Of a stretch of 64,000 nt of DNA, positions 20,780 to 29,812 are shown piece by piece (the stretch's first letter is position 1; each line of letters opens with the position of its first letter). The DNA lies in contig NZ_JAFLRG010000001.1 in the NCBI RefSeq assembly GCF_017315725.1, forward strand, positions 2,170,001 through 2,234,000, in the 5' to 3' direction. This DNA is from Trinickia acidisoli (lineage in GTDB: Bacteria; Pseudomonadota; Gammaproteobacteria; Burkholderiales; Burkholderiaceae). The notes beneath the pieces were generated by a model, which saw nothing but the letters and a program-made list of their open reading frames with translations, did not search any database and was not told the origin of the DNA. Position numbers and translations under genes: made by a program.

Positions 20780-21985
20780 CTAGACGATCTTGCGTTCGCG
20801 CAAATCCGCGATCGCCGCGTCATCGTAGCCGAGCGCGGTGAGCACTTCGTCGGTATGCTCACCGAGCGCCGGCCCGAGCCAGCGCGTGCCGCCCGGCGTA
20901 TCGGAAAACTTCGGCGTGACGTTGGGTAATGCGATGTCGAGCCCGTCTTGCCACTTGAACTGCTCGATCATCTTGCGGGCCGCAAACTGCGGATCGGCGA
21001 ACATGTCCGCTGCGCTGTAGATACGGCCGACGGGCACGTCGGCAGCGTTGAGCACATCGAGTGCTTCGTCGATCGTGCGCTCGGAGAGCCATGCGGCGAT
21101 CGCGTCGTCGATCTCACGTGTGCGCGGCACGCGGCCGTCGTTGTGCGCGAGCGCCGGGTCGTCGGCGAGATCGGGACGCTCAATCGCCACCATCAACCGC
21201 TTGAAGATCGGATCGCTGTTGCCGCCGATCACGATGCTGCCGTCCTTGCACGGGTAGGTGTTCGACGGCACGATGCCCGGCAGCGATGCGCCGGTGCGTT
21301 CGCGCACCGCCCCATAAACGCCGTACTCGGGCACGATGCTCTCCATCATGTTGAACACGGCTTCATAGAGCGCGACGTCGACCACCTGCCCTTTTCCGCC
21401 GTTCGCCTGCCGATGGTGAAGCGCCATCAGCGCGCCGATCACCGCGTGCAGCGCCGCGATCGAATCGCCGATCGATATGCCGATTCGCGGCGGCGGCAAC
21501 TCGGGGTAGCCGGTGATATGGCGCAGGCCGCCCATCGCCTCGGCGATCGAGCCGAATCCGGGCCGATCGCGGTACGGCCCGGTTTGACCATAGCCCGAGA
21601 GCCGCACCATGACGAGGCCGGGATTTTCGGCACTCAGCACGTCGTAGCCAAGCCCGAGCTTTTCGAGCAATCCAGGCCGAAAATTCTCGACGACGATGTC
21701 GGCTTCACGCGCGAGCTGCTTCAAAATCTGCTTGCCTTCCTGCGCCTTCAGGTTGAGCGTCACCGATTTCTTGTTGCGAGCTTGCACCGCCCACCAAAGC
21801 GACGTGCCGCCGACTTCCGGGTACAGCATGCGCCACTTGCGCAGCGGATCGCCGCCGTTCGGATCCTCGATCTTGATGACCTCGGCACCAAACTCGCCGA
21901 ACAATCGCGCGGCGAACGGCCCCGCGATCAGCGTGCCGAGTTCGAGCACCTTGACGCCCGCGAGCGGGCCGGCCGATGCGCTCAT
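20780..21985 (-). CDS. CaiB/BaiF family CoA-transferase
   Basis: Class III CoA-transferase, moving CoA between acyl groups. 401 residues, with LELGTLIAGPFAARLFGEFGAEVIKIE near the start, NFRPGLLEKLGLGYDVL and LSGYGQTGPYRDRPGFGSIAEAMGGL. The catalytic Asp is expected in the region around residue 170 but was not assigned. The ATG at 21983-21985 has AGGAG about 8 nt upstream. It lies 63 nt downstream of recR on the same strand. The acyl substrate cannot be told from context. Confidence 0.88.
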   Translation of the reverse strand: MSASAGPLAGVKVLELGTLIAGPFAARLFGEFGAEVIKIEDPNGGDPLRKWRMLYPEVGGTSLWWAVQARNKKSVTLNLKAQEGKQILKQLAREADIVVENFRPGLLEKLGLGYDVLSAENPGLVMVRLSGYGQTGPYRDRPGFGSIAEAMGGLRHITGYPELPPPRIGISIGDSIAALHAVIGALMALHHRQANGGKGQVVDVALYEAVFNMMESIVPEYGVYGAVRERTGASLPGIVPSNTYPCKDGSIVIGGNSDPIFKRLMVAIERPDLADDPALAHNDGRVPRTREIDDAIAAWLSERTIDEALDVLNAADVPVGRIYSAADMFADPQFAARKMIEQFKWQDGLDIALPNVTPKFSDTPGGTRWLGPALGEHTDEVLTALGYDDAAIADLRERKIV

Positions 21986-22048
21986 GTCGATCTTCTCCTT
22001 CTCAATCTCAAGAACCGTTCGGACGACGGCGAATGACATCGCGCGATG

Positions 22049-22645
22049 CTAGAGCGAACGCCGATCGAGCATCGCGCGCGCGATGGTGCCGGCATCGACG
22101 TACTCGAGTTCGCCGCCCACCGGCACGCCGCGCGCGAGACGCGTCACCGACAGATCGCGCGCTTTCAAAGTTTGCGCGAGGTAATGGGCCGTCGCTTCGC
22201 CTTCATTCGTGAAATTCGTTGCGAGCACGACTTCCTTGACGACGCCATCCGACGCGCGCTTGACGAGGCGATCGAAATGGATTTCCTTCGGGCCGATGCC
22301 GTCGAGCGGACTCAAGCGCCCCATGAGGACGAAATAGAGACCGCGATAGGTCATCGTCTGCTCGAGCATGATTTGATCCGCCGGCGTCTCGACCACGCAA
22401 AGCAGCGTAGCGTCGCGCGATTCATCGCTGCATACGTCGCATACGCGCGCCTCCGTGAACGTGTTGCACTTCTCGCAATGACGAAGATGCTCGGTCGCGA
22501 ACAGCAGCGAACGGCCCAGCCGTTCGGCGGCTTCGCGGTCGTGCTGCATCAGATGGTAGGCCATGCGCTGCGCGGATTTGGGCCCGACGCCCGGCAGCGC
22601 GCGCAGCGCGTCGACGAGGGCAACGAGAGCGGAAGGCTGTTTCAT
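22049..22645 (-). CDS. recR: Recombination mediator RecR
   Basis: Works with RecF/RecO to load RecA at gaps. 198 residues, with helix-hairpin-helix [20 protein letters not shown], the Cys4 zinc finger ([16 protein letters not shown]), a Toprim domain ([17 protein letters not shown]...) and the C-terminal [21 protein letters not shown] at 22643-22645. Forms the conserved dnaX-ybaB-recR group. Confidence 0.97.
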   Translation of the reverse strand: MKQPSALVALVDALRALPGVGPKSAQRMAYHLMQHDREAAERLGRSLLFATEHLRHCEKCNTFTEARVCDVCSDESRDATLLCVVETPADQIMLEQTMTYRGLYFVLMGRLSPLDGIGPKEIHFDRLVKRASDGVVKEVVLATNFTNEGEATAHYLAQTLKARDLSVTRLARGVPVGGELEYVDAGTIARAMLDRRSL

Positions 22646-22668
22646 CTCGGTACAGGCCCGGCCGGCTA

Positions 22669-22995
22669 TCAGAACGGCAGCTTGAATCCCGGCGGCAGCG
22701 GCAAGCCTGACGTCATGCCGCTCATCTTCTCCTGCGCCGTCGCTTCGGCCTTGCGCACGGCGTCGTTGAACGCGGCGGCGACGAGGTCTTCGAGCATGTC
22801 TTTGTCGTCGGCGAGCAGGCTCGGGTCGATCGATACGCGGCGCACGTCGTTCTTGCAGGTCATCGTCACCTTCACGAGGCCGGCGCCCGATTGGCCTTCG
22901 ACCTCGATCTGCGCAAGCTGCTCCTGCATCTTCTTCATGTTTTCCTGCATCTGCTGGGCTTGCTTCATGAGCCCTGCGATTTGGCCTTTCATCAT
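22669..22995 (-). CDS. ybaB: YbaB/EbfC nucleoid-associated protein
   Basis: Small DNA-binding protein, 108 residues, Met/Gln/Lys-rich N-terminal helix ([25 protein letters not shown]) and the family core ([21 protein letters not shown]... [16 protein letters not shown]). The ATG at 22993-22995 has AAAGGAG seven nt upstream. It lies between dnaX and recR, 23 nt before the latter, so it is probably co-transcribed. Confidence 0.96.
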   Translation of the reverse strand: MMKGQIAGLMKQAQQMQENMKKMQEQLAQIEVEGQSGAGLVKVTMTCKNDVRRVSIDPSLLADDKDMLEDLVAAAFNDAVRKAEATAQEKMSGMTSGLPLPPGFKLPF

Positions 22996-23119
22996 GACTG
23001 TGCTCCTTTGATCGTATGGACGTTGCATGCGGCCATCGCACCGAGGCGACACCGCGAATGGGTTATCGGGAATATAGCGCTCGTTCGTCGCGGCCGGCAG
23101 CGCACCGTCGGACTTACGC

Positions 23120-25711
23120 TCAGCGCGCCGCGGCTCCCGCCTCGGCATCGGGCGACACCGGTCTTACCGAGTCCGGCACGATGCTCGCGCCGAACTCGCG
23201 TATCAGCGATTGCACGAAAGGATCGGCGCCGATCTCGCGCTCGGCGTCGCGCTGCCGCTCCGCACGCGCAGCCGCCTCGAGCACTGCGGCTGTCCGATGC
23301 GCTGGGCCGACTGCGACACGCACGTCGACGCTTTGGCCGAGTTTCTCGGCGAGCGCGGCCTTCAATTTCGCCACTTGCACGGCGTCCGCGTATTGCGGCA
23401 CCGGGACGCTCAGCACGAACGTCTGGCCGTCGAGCCCGGTCAACTCGCTGTTGAACGCCAACTGGTGTGCGACGCCCGTCAGAGCGAGGCTGCTCGCAAG
23501 CGCCGGCCAATCGCCCGAGAACCCTACGGCATTAAGGGCAATAGGCGCAGGCAGCTTGCTGAGATCGACGGCCGGCGTCGCCGGTACCGCCGGCGCTTCG
23601 AAGCGCGCGCCCAGGCGCACGTCGTCGGGCCCGACGCCGAACGCCGGCGCGAACCCCTCGTCGGGCGACCCGGCAAAGTAGTCGTCTTCCGATGACGGCG
23701 GCGGATAGTCGTCGAGCGGCGGCATGTCGTCCCACGGAGCGGGAGCGGACGATGACGCCATATCGGGCGGCGCCGAGCGCGCCGACTCCGGTTCGGGCTC
23801 GGCGGCGCGCGCGCGCGGTGTCGGAACCGCGACGGGTGCGCGTGGCACCGCCGGCTTGATCGGTACCGCAGCGACGGGCTTGGACGAAGCTCGGTTGCGA
23901 TCGGTCGATACGCGCAAGCCGGCGTTGCGCAAGACATCGAGCGCGGCACTCGCACCGCCCGCGCGCGAACGCTCTTCGGGCTGCGGCTGCGCCATGGACT
24001 GAGGCGGTGCGGATGCACTTGCCTGCGCATCGGGCATATCGGCGGGCAATGCGTTCGACTCAGGTCCGCGCATTGGCACCACGCGCGCCGCCGCCTGAAT
24101 GGCTGGGGCGCGCGGCGACTCCGCCGTTTGCTCGACCGATTCGATTGCTTGCCGGGTCGTTTCAGTCGTGTCGGTCGCTTGCTTGCTCGACTCGGCAGTT
24201 TGTTCGACCGATTCGGTTGCCTCCGCAATCGGTGCGACACCCTCGCTCGGCATCGGGGCAGCTTCGCCGCTCGGGCGGACTGCACTCGATGCGGACGAAG
24301 CGGCGGCCTGCGCTGCTGCCGCATCGACAGGAATCGACTCCGTGCCGCTGAGCGCACGCCGTTCGGCCACGCTGCCGGCATCGATCGCCGCGGCCTGCGC
24401 CTGCGCGGCAGACGGCTCCGCGCGGGGCGGCTGCATCGACGACGCGCCGGTCGGTGCCTCCAACGGTATCGGGCGCGAAGCGGCGGGGCTGGCGGCGCCA
24501 TGAACGATGGCGCCTCGGTTCGCTTGCGTCGGCACGTCCGCGGCGCGGTGGCCGGCTGCGCCGATGGCTGTAGCAGCCGGGCCGGCACGCTTCGGCGCTG
24601 GTCCCGATGGGCCCGATCCGGGCGGCAACGCCGGCTCGAACGCGAGCATGCGCAACAACGTCATCGTGAAACCCGCATATTCGTCGGGCGCGAGCCCGAG
24701 TTCCGCGCGCCCGAGCGTGGCAATCTGATAGAACAACTGGACCTGCTCAGGCGTCAGCGCCTCGCCGAATCGACGCAGATCGCTTGCCTCGGGCCACTCC
24801 TCGAGCACGGAAGCCGGCGCGAACTGCGCCCAGGCCACACGATGGAGCAGACCCGCCAAGTCTTGCAGCGCCGTGGAAAACGACAGGCTGCGCAAAGCCA
24901 TTTCGTCGGCGATCGACAAGACGAGCGAACCGTCGCCGGCGACGATCGCATCGAGCAATCGAACCAGATAGCTCTGATCGAGCGCGCCGAGCATGCCGCG
25001 TACGGCTTCCTCGGTCACTTGATTGGCGGAATAGGCAATTGCCTGATCGGTCAGCGACAGTGCGTCGCGCATGCTGCCCTCGGCCGCCCGCGCGAGCAGC
25101 CGCAGCGCTTGGGGCTCGAAAACGATCTGCTCGGCCGCGAGAATTTTTTCGAGATGATCGACGATATGGCCGGCCGGCATCTGCTTCAGATTGAATTGCA
25201 GACAGCGCGAAAGCACGGTGACCGGGATCTTTTGCGGGTCAGTCGTCGCCAGGATGAATTTGACGTGCGGCGGCGGCTCCTCCAGCGTCTTCAGCATCGC
25301 GTTGAAGGCGTGGTTCGTCAGCATGTGCACTTCGTCGATCATATAGACCTTGAAGCGCGCATCGACAGGCGCGTAGACCGCACGCTCGAGCAAGGCGGCC
25401 ATTTCATCGACGCCGCGATTGCTCGCCGCGTCCATTTCGACGTAATCGATGAAACGCCCTTCGTCGATTTCACGACATGCGCGGCAAACGCCGCAGGGCG
25501 CGGCCGTGATGCCCGTCTCGCAATTGAGCGCCTTGGCGAAGATGCGCGACAGCGTCGTCTTGCCGACGCCGCGCGTTCCGGTGAACAGATAGGCGTGGTG
25601 CAGACGCGCGCCGTCGAGCGCGTGCGTGAGCGCGCGCACGACGTGTTCTTGTCCGACGAGCGAGGCGAAATCCCTCGGTCGCCACTTGCGTGCGAGAACT
25701 TGATAGGTCAT
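23120..25711 (-). CDS. dnaX: DNA polymerase III subunit tau (DnaX)
   Basis: Clamp-loader ATPase of the replicase. AAA+ domain with Walker A GTRGVGKT (45-52), zinc-binding Cys (64, 73, 76, 79), Walker B region MIDEVHML and the lid and oligomerisation domains to about 370. A long Ala/Pro/Ser/Glu-rich linker (about 370-700) follows, then the C-terminal tau domain. 863 residues, longer than E. coli (643) because of the linker. The linker contains two copies of ESVEQTAES. No A-rich frameshift heptamer is seen near the linker, so a gamma form is not predicted. The promoter suggests a leaderless mRNA. Confidence 0.96.
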   Translation of the reverse strand: MTYQVLARKWRPRDFASLVGQEHVVRALTHALDGARLHHAYLFTGTRGVGKTTLSRIFAKALNCETGITAAPCGVCRACREIDEGRFIDYVEMDAASNRGVDEMAALLERAVYAPVDARFKVYMIDEVHMLTNHAFNAMLKTLEEPPPHVKFILATTDPQKIPVTVLSRCLQFNLKQMPAGHIVDHLEKILAAEQIVFEPQALRLLARAAEGSMRDALSLTDQAIAYSANQVTEEAVRGMLGALDQSYLVRLLDAIVAGDGSLVLSIADEMALRSLSFSTALQDLAGLLHRVAWAQFAPASVLEEWPEASDLRRFGEALTPEQVQLFYQIATLGRAELGLAPDEYAGFTMTLLRMLAFEPALPPGSGPSGPAPKRAGPAATAIGAAGHRAADVPTQANRGAIVHGAASPAASRPIPLEAPTGASSMQPPRAEPSAAQAQAAAIDAGSVAERRALSGTESIPVDAAAAQAAASSASSAVRPSGEAAPMPSEGVAPIAEATESVEQTAESSKQATDTTETTRQAIESVEQTAESPRAPAIQAAARVVPMRGPESNALPADMPDAQASASAPPQSMAQPQPEERSRAGGASAALDVLRNAGLRVSTDRNRASSKPVAAVPIKPAVPRAPVAVPTPRARAAEPEPESARSAPPDMASSSAPAPWDDMPPLDDYPPPSSEDDYFAGSPDEGFAPAFGVGPDDVRLGARFEAPAVPATPAVDLSKLPAPIALNAVGFSGDWPALASSLALTGVAHQLAFNSELTGLDGQTFVLSVPVPQYADAVQVAKLKAALAEKLGQSVDVRVAVGPAHRTAAVLEAAARAERQRDAEREIGADPFVQSLIREFGASIVPDSVRPVSPDAEAGAAAR

Positions 25712-25717
25712 CGCGAA

Positions 25718-25744
25718 ATTGTATCAGCAACGCTGCGGCGTCAA
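25718..25744 (-). promoter_or_regulatory. dnaX promoter placed for leaderless transcription
   Basis: Minus strand: TTGACG (25739-25744), 15-nt spacer, TACAAT (25718-25723) preceded by TGA (extended -10). Only six bases separate the -10 from the dnaX ATG (25709-25711), so the expected start is at the A of ATG or one base away. No Shine-Dalgarno is visible before the ATG. The positions are seen; leaderless transcription is inferred. Confidence 0.55.
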
Positions 25745-25937
25745 TGCAACTGCGCGCGTGCGCGAAGCACGGCAAAGCGCCACCCGGAAAACGGAACGGC
25801 AAGCCCAGCGGCAATTTGAAAACAAGGCAAAGGGAAATGCGGAAACGATGCCGAGCATCGGCGAGACAAAACGAAGAAGCGCGCGAAGAAGCGCGGTGAA
25901 AAACGCAGAGAAGAAAAACAAGGAAGAAAAGCGAAGG

Positions 25938-26035
25938 TGACGAGCCTGACCCTCGGCACTGGTGGAAAACGGCTGTGGCTGCTTCGTTCCCGACCTGACC
26001 AGGTTGACCGCCCCTCCATGCGAGGAGGCCCGTCA
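25938..26035 (-). ncRNA. ffs: 4.5S RNA, small bacterial signal recognition particle RNA
   Basis: On the minus strand the conserved SRP apical core is clear: GGTCAGGTCGGGAACGAAGC followed by AGCC (about 25975-26001), the binding site of Ffh. The ends pair: TGACGGGCCT at the 5' end with AGGCTCGTCA at the 3' end (one G-U), giving a ~98-nt hairpin, the usual small form. A TAGAAT -10 lies 6 nt before the 5' end and a T-rich tract follows the 3' end. It lies upstream of dnaX on the same strand. Exact ends are uncertain by a few bases. Confidence 0.93.
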
Positions 26036-26399
26036 CGTCGCATTCTATCATCGCTTTCGCGCGACGCGCGACTGCTGCCAGCGGATTTCTTTCGCGATGC
26101 AGCGCGCGGGCGACGTCGACCGCGCGCTGCATCCACGTGCATCCCCCCACGTGCGGCAGCGCGCCTGTCGTGGCTATCGCTTCGCACGACGCATAGCAAT
26201 TTGGGCTAATATGACCGTTAGACGACCCGCAACCGCGCGAGCCTTCGGCATCGAGTGGCTCGCACGTTTTCCTGCGAAGCCAGCGCCCCCGTTCCCAGCA
26301 TGTCCGGCCGATCGCACGCGCTCGGAACGATTTCCCGTTTTGGTGTATCGTGGCGAGCAATTTCAGACGCGGGCCCCGAACCCGAAGAGGTACTTTTAC
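26036..26399. other. 364-nt gap between ffs and trxA: divergent promoters, no gene seen
   Basis: The ffs promoter lies at its left end. On the plus strand TAATAT (26207-26212) is a candidate -10 for trxA with no good -35, leaving a ~180-nt leader. A GTGCATCCACGTGCATCC repeat-like stretch (near 26128-26150) has no assigned role. No plausible coding frame is recognised. Confidence 0.4.
26042..26050 (-). promoter_or_regulatory. Extended -10 promoter of ffs
   Basis: TGA-TAGAAT on the minus strand (-10 at 26042-26047). The predicted start, about 7 nt on, matches the 5' end of the SRP RNA stem at 26035. No good -35 is seen. Confidence 0.6.
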
Positions 26400-26726
26400 A
26401 TGAGCGAACAAATCAAGCACATCAGCGACGCATCGTTCGAACAGGACGTCGTGAAATCCGACAAGCCTGTGCTTCTCGATTTTTGGGCCGAGTGGTGTGG
26501 CCCGTGCAAAATGATTGCCCCGATCCTCGATGAAGTCGCGAAGGATTACGGCGATCGCCTTCAGATCGCCAAGATCAATGTCGACGAGCACCAATCCACG
26601 CCGGCCAAGTTCGGCGTGCGCGGCATCCCGACGCTGATCCTGTTCAAGAATGGCGCTGTGGCGGCCCAAAAGGTCGGCGCACTGTCGAAGTCGCAATTGA
26701 CGGCATTCCTCGACAGCCATCTATGA
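26400..26726 (+). CDS. trxA: Thioredoxin 1
   Basis: General thiol-disulfide reductant. 108 residues with the active site WCGPC (32-36), cis-Pro in [10 protein letters not shown] and the typical N-terminus. The ATG at 26400 is preceded by an AGAGG box about 9 nt away. It lies upstream of rho on the same strand, an order seen in many proteobacteria. The upstream extension of the frame is not coding by similarity. Confidence 0.97.
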   Translation: MSEQIKHISDASFEQDVVKSDKPVLLDFWAEWCGPCKMIAPILDEVAKDYGDRLQIAKINVDEHQSTPAKFGVRGIPTLILFKNGAVAAQKVGALSKSQLTAFLDSHL

Positions 26727-26808
26727 CGGAACGGCCGAGCCTGTTGCAACCGGACAACAGGCTCGGCACACGGCACGGCAATAATCGGGCGGCGCCTGGC
26801 CTGTGCTA

Positions 26809-26817
26809 TGCTAGAAT
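26809..26817 (+). promoter_or_regulatory. Extended -10 promoter of rho
   Basis: TGC-TAGAAT (-10 at 26812-26817), predicting a start near 26824 and a ~90-nt leader to the rho ATG. The -35 region is poor. E. coli rho is autoregulated in its leader; no equivalent was demonstrated here. Confidence 0.5.
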
Positions 26818-26913
26818 CATAAGACTTCAAGACGTATAAGTCTCTGAGCGGTTCCGCTCAACTCTCCTCCCACATTTCTTTTCGTCGCATCTTCTCCCCG
26901 GCGGGATTTCCGT

Positions 26914-28176
26914 ATGCATTTATCCGAGCTTAAGTCTCAGCACGTGTCTCAATTGATCGAGATGGCGAATGGCCTCGAGATCGAAAGCGCGAACCGCCTG
27001 CGCAAGCAGGAACTGATGTTCGCGATTCTGAAAAAGCGCGCCAAGACCGGCGAGACCATTTTCGGCGACGGCACGCTCGAAGTGCTGCCCGACGGCTTCG
27101 GCTTCCTGCGCTCGCCAGAAATGTCGTACCTCGCGAGCACGGACGACATCTACATCAGCCCTTCGCAAATCCGTCGCTTCAACCTGCACACGGGTGACAC
27201 GATCGAAGGGGAAGTACGTACGCCGAAGGACGGCGAGCGCTACTTCGCGCTCGTGAAAGTCGATAAGGTCAACGGGCAGCCTCCCGAGGCCTCGAAACAT
27301 AAGATCATGTTCGAGAACCTCACGCCGCTGCACCCGAACAAGCCACTCTTGCTCGAGCGCGAAATGCGCGGCGAGGAAAACGTCACGGGCCGCATCATCG
27401 ACATGATCGCCCCGATCGGCAAGGGCCAGCGCGGCCTGCTCGTGGCATCGCCGAAGTCGGGCAAGACGGTCATGCTTCAGCACATCGCGCACGCGATCAA
27501 GCAGAACCACCCCGATGTCGTGCTGTTCGTGCTGCTGATCGACGAACGCCCCGAGGAAGTGACCGAAATGCAGCGCTCGGTGGCCGGCGAAGTGATCGCC
27601 TCCACGTTCGACGAGCCTGCCACGCGCCACGTGCAAGTGGCCGAGATGGTCATCGAAAAGGCCAAGCGTCTCGTCGAGATGAAGCACGACGTGGTCATTC
27701 TGCTCGATTCGATCACGCGTCTCGCACGCGCCTACAACACCGTCATCCCCGCTTCGGGCAAGGTGCTCACGGGCGGTGTCGATGCCAACGCGCTGCAACG
27801 CCCGAAGCGCTTCTTCGGCGCGGCGCGCAACATCGAGGAAGGCGGCTCGCTGACGATCATCGGCACGGCGCTCATCGAAACGGGCAGCCGCATGGACGAC
27901 GTCATCTACGAAGAGTTCAAGGGCACGGGCAACATGGAAGTGCACCTCGAGCGACGCCTCGCGGAGAAGCGCGTGTACCCGTCGCTCAACTTGAACAAGT
28001 CGGGCACGCGCCGCGAAGAGCTGCTGATCAAGCCCGAGATTCTTCAAAAAGTCTGGGTGCTGCGCAAATTCATCCACGACATGGATGAAGTCGAAGCGAT
28101 GGAGTTCTTGCTCGACAAGATCCGCCAGACGAAGAGCAACTCAGAGTTCTTCGATCTGATGCGCCGCGGCGGCTAA
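26914..28176 (+). CDS. rho: Transcription termination factor Rho
   Basis: Hexameric RNA-dependent helicase. N-terminal Rho_N helix bundle (1-45), cold-shock-like RNA-binding domain (about 48-120, GFGFLRS... [12 protein letters not shown]), and the RecA-like ATPase with P-loop SPKSGKT (179-185) and the Q-loop/R-loop regions. 420 residues, the usual length, without the large N-terminal insertions of some phyla. Has its own candidate promoter after trxA. Confidence 0.98.
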   Translation: MHLSELKSQHVSQLIEMANGLEIESANRLRKQELMFAILKKRAKTGETIFGDGTLEVLPDGFGFLRSPEMSYLASTDDIYISPSQIRRFNLHTGDTIEGEVRTPKDGERYFALVKVDKVNGQPPEASKHKIMFENLTPLHPNKPLLLEREMRGEENVTGRIIDMIAPIGKGQRGLLVASPKSGKTVMLQHIAHAIKQNHPDVVLFVLLIDERPEEVTEMQRSVAGEVIASTFDEPATRHVQVAEMVIEKAKRLVEMKHDVVILLDSITRLARAYNTVIPASGKVLTGGVDANALQRPKRFFGAARNIEEGGSLTIIGTALIETGSRMDDVIYEEFKGTGNMEVHLERRLAEKRVYPSLNLNKSGTRREELLIKPEILQKVWVLRKFIHDMDEVEAMEFLLDKIRQTKSNSEFFDLMRRGG

Positions 28177-28238
28177 CGCACCCGCGCCGCCATCGTCCAG
28201 CAACGAAGGCGGCGCTCACCGACAATCGTCTCGCCCCG

Positions 28239-29090
28239 ATGCTCTCCACGCTCACGCGCTGGCTCGATACGCGTTGTCGCGAACGCGCGCTGCGCGCGCA
28301 TGCCATCGACGATACGCTCTGGCAGGCCACGCTCGACGGTTTGCCCTTTCTCAGCCATCTCGATACGGGCGATCTCGTGCGCCTGCGCGAGATGACGAGC
28401 CTGTTCATCGCTCGCAAGCAATTCTCCACCGCGCACGAACTCGCGCTCACCGACGCAATGATCGTCGGCATCGCCGTGCAGGCCTGTTTGCCGGTTCTGA
28501 ATCTAAGCCTCGATCTCTACCGGGGATGGGTCGGCATCACAGTCTACCCGGGCGAGTTCGTGATCCGCAAAACGGTCGAGGACGAAGACGGAATCGTGCA
28601 TGAAGTCGAGCACGACGCGAGCGGCGAAGCATGGGAAGGCGGCCCGGTCATCCTGTCGTGGGAAGACGCGCAATTGACGGACGGCCGCGACGCTTACAAC
28701 GTCGTCATCCACGAATTCGCGCATAAGATCGACATGCTGACGGGCGAAACGGATGGCCACCCGCCGCTGTTTCGTCGCTGGCATGCTCCGCTCGACGCCC
28801 AAGCCTGGGCCGACGTGTTCGATCATGCCTATGACCGTTTTTGCGCCCGCGTGGACGCCGTTCCGCGCCGGCGCTGGGCACGCTTCGAGCACGAATCGTT
28901 GATCGACCCATACGCGGCCGATCACCCTTCCGAGTTCTTCGCCGTGTGCAGCGAAGCGCTATTCGTGCAACCGCTGGCGTTCGAAGCACAATACCCCGAG
29001 CTTTACCGGCTGCTCGCGCGCTACTATCGCCAAGATCCGGCCCGCAAAGGCGTCCTCGCCAACACGCGCACGCCCGAGAACACCGGCTGA
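28239..29090 (+). CDS. mtfA: MtfA-like zinc metallopeptidase
   Basis: Family of E. coli MtfA (YeeI), a cytosolic zinc peptidase that binds the Mlc repressor and so affects glucose uptake. 283 residues, with the HEFAHKID zinc site (HExxH) near residue 163 and the family segments RKQFSTAHEL and WRGWVGITVYPGEF-like GWVGITVYPGEF. The downstream DPYAADHPSEFFAVCSE segment contributes the third ligand (Glu). The ATG at 28239 follows rho by 62 nt. An Mlc-like partner is not known in this window, so the target is unclear. Confidence 0.88.
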   Translation: MLSTLTRWLDTRCRERALRAHAIDDTLWQATLDGLPFLSHLDTGDLVRLREMTSLFIARKQFSTAHELALTDAMIVGIAVQACLPVLNLSLDLYRGWVGITVYPGEFVIRKTVEDEDGIVHEVEHDASGEAWEGGPVILSWEDAQLTDGRDAYNVVIHEFAHKIDMLTGETDGHPPLFRRWHAPLDAQAWADVFDHAYDRFCARVDAVPRRRWARFEHESLIDPYAADHPSEFFAVCSEALFVQPLAFEAQYPELYRLLARYYRQDPARKGVLANTRTPENTG

Positions 29091-29162
29091 CATGGGGCGG
29101 GCCCACACGGCGCGGCGAGAGCCGATGGCGGTACGAAGGATGCATCGCGAAGCACGAATCAT

Positions 29163-29191
29163 TCGTCAACCGCCTGATTTTCTGGCATAAT
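29163..29191 (+). promoter_or_regulatory. rpmE2 promoter
   Basis: TCGTCA (29163-29168; 4 of 6 to TTGACA), exactly 17 nt, then CATAAT (29186-29191) preceded by TGG (extended -10). Predicted start near 29198, giving a ~147-nt leader. Confidence 0.6.
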
Positions 29192-29344
29192 CGCCGTTTT
29201 TCGACCTTAGGCAAGTGGCTTGCGCCTTCGGCTCGCTACGCGCTCGCCTGCTTCAAGACACTCTGAGACACTTCGGAACACACGAGAGGCGCGTCGCACA
29301 GCGGTCCCGCGTGGGTTGGCTACCGACAGACCAAAGGAAACACC

Positions 29345-29608
29345 ATGAAAGAAGGCATTCACCCCAATTACCGCGAAGTCGTTTTCCACGACCTGTCGAA
29401 CGGCTTCATGTTCGTGACGCGCTCGACGATCCAAACGCGCGAGACGGTCGAGTTCGACGGCAAGACGTATCCGCTTGCCAAGATCGAAGTTTCGTCGGAA
29501 TCGCACCCGTTCTACACGGGTCAGCAAAAGATCATGGACACGGCCGGCCGTGTCGAGAAGTTCAACAAGAAGTTCGGTGCGCGCGCAGCCGGCAAGGCCG
29601 CGAAGTAA
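29345..29608 (+). CDS. rpmE2: 50S ribosomal protein L31, type B
   Basis: 87 residues starting [20 protein letters not shown]. It lacks the CxxC zinc-binding cysteines of type A L31, so it is the zinc-independent form (type B), often used under zinc limitation. No Zur operator was recognised in the leader, and no type A copy is in this window. It is preceded by a good promoter and ends at a strong terminator, so it is monocistronic. Confidence 0.96.
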   Translation: MKEGIHPNYREVVFHDLSNGFMFVTRSTIQTRETVEFDGKTYPLAKIEVSSESHPFYTGQQKIMDTAGRVEKFNKKFGARAAGKAAK

Positions 29609-29655
29609 GTACGCGCCGCGAGCCATGCGCCCGGCCGTCACGCCGGATCGAACCG

Positions 29656-29684
29656 AAGGGCAGCCGCAAGCTGCCCTTTTTTAT
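29656..29684 (+). terminator. Rho-independent terminator of rpmE2
   Basis: Arms 29656-29664 and 29670-29678 (AAGGGCAGC / GCTGCCCTT), 5-nt loop, six-T run then ATT. It lies 48 nt after the rpmE2 stop. Confidence 0.9.
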
Positions 29685-29812
29685 TGGTGCGATCGACGTC
29701 AGCGCGCATCGCATGGCGGGCAATGCTCGCCGCGACTACAATGCCGGATCGTCCGCGCCGAGGCGCCCGGCTCCATGAGCAAAACAACCGCCGTCCGAGA
29801 TCCGAAGCCTGC

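Noticed and set aside
25140..25160. A-run in dnaX (minus strand GAAAAAAT) considered as a frameshift heptamer
   Set aside because: The frame reads GAA AAA ATT, so it lacks the X-XXY-YYZ slippery pattern, and at about residue 190 it lies inside the ATPase domain, not near the linker where gamma would end.
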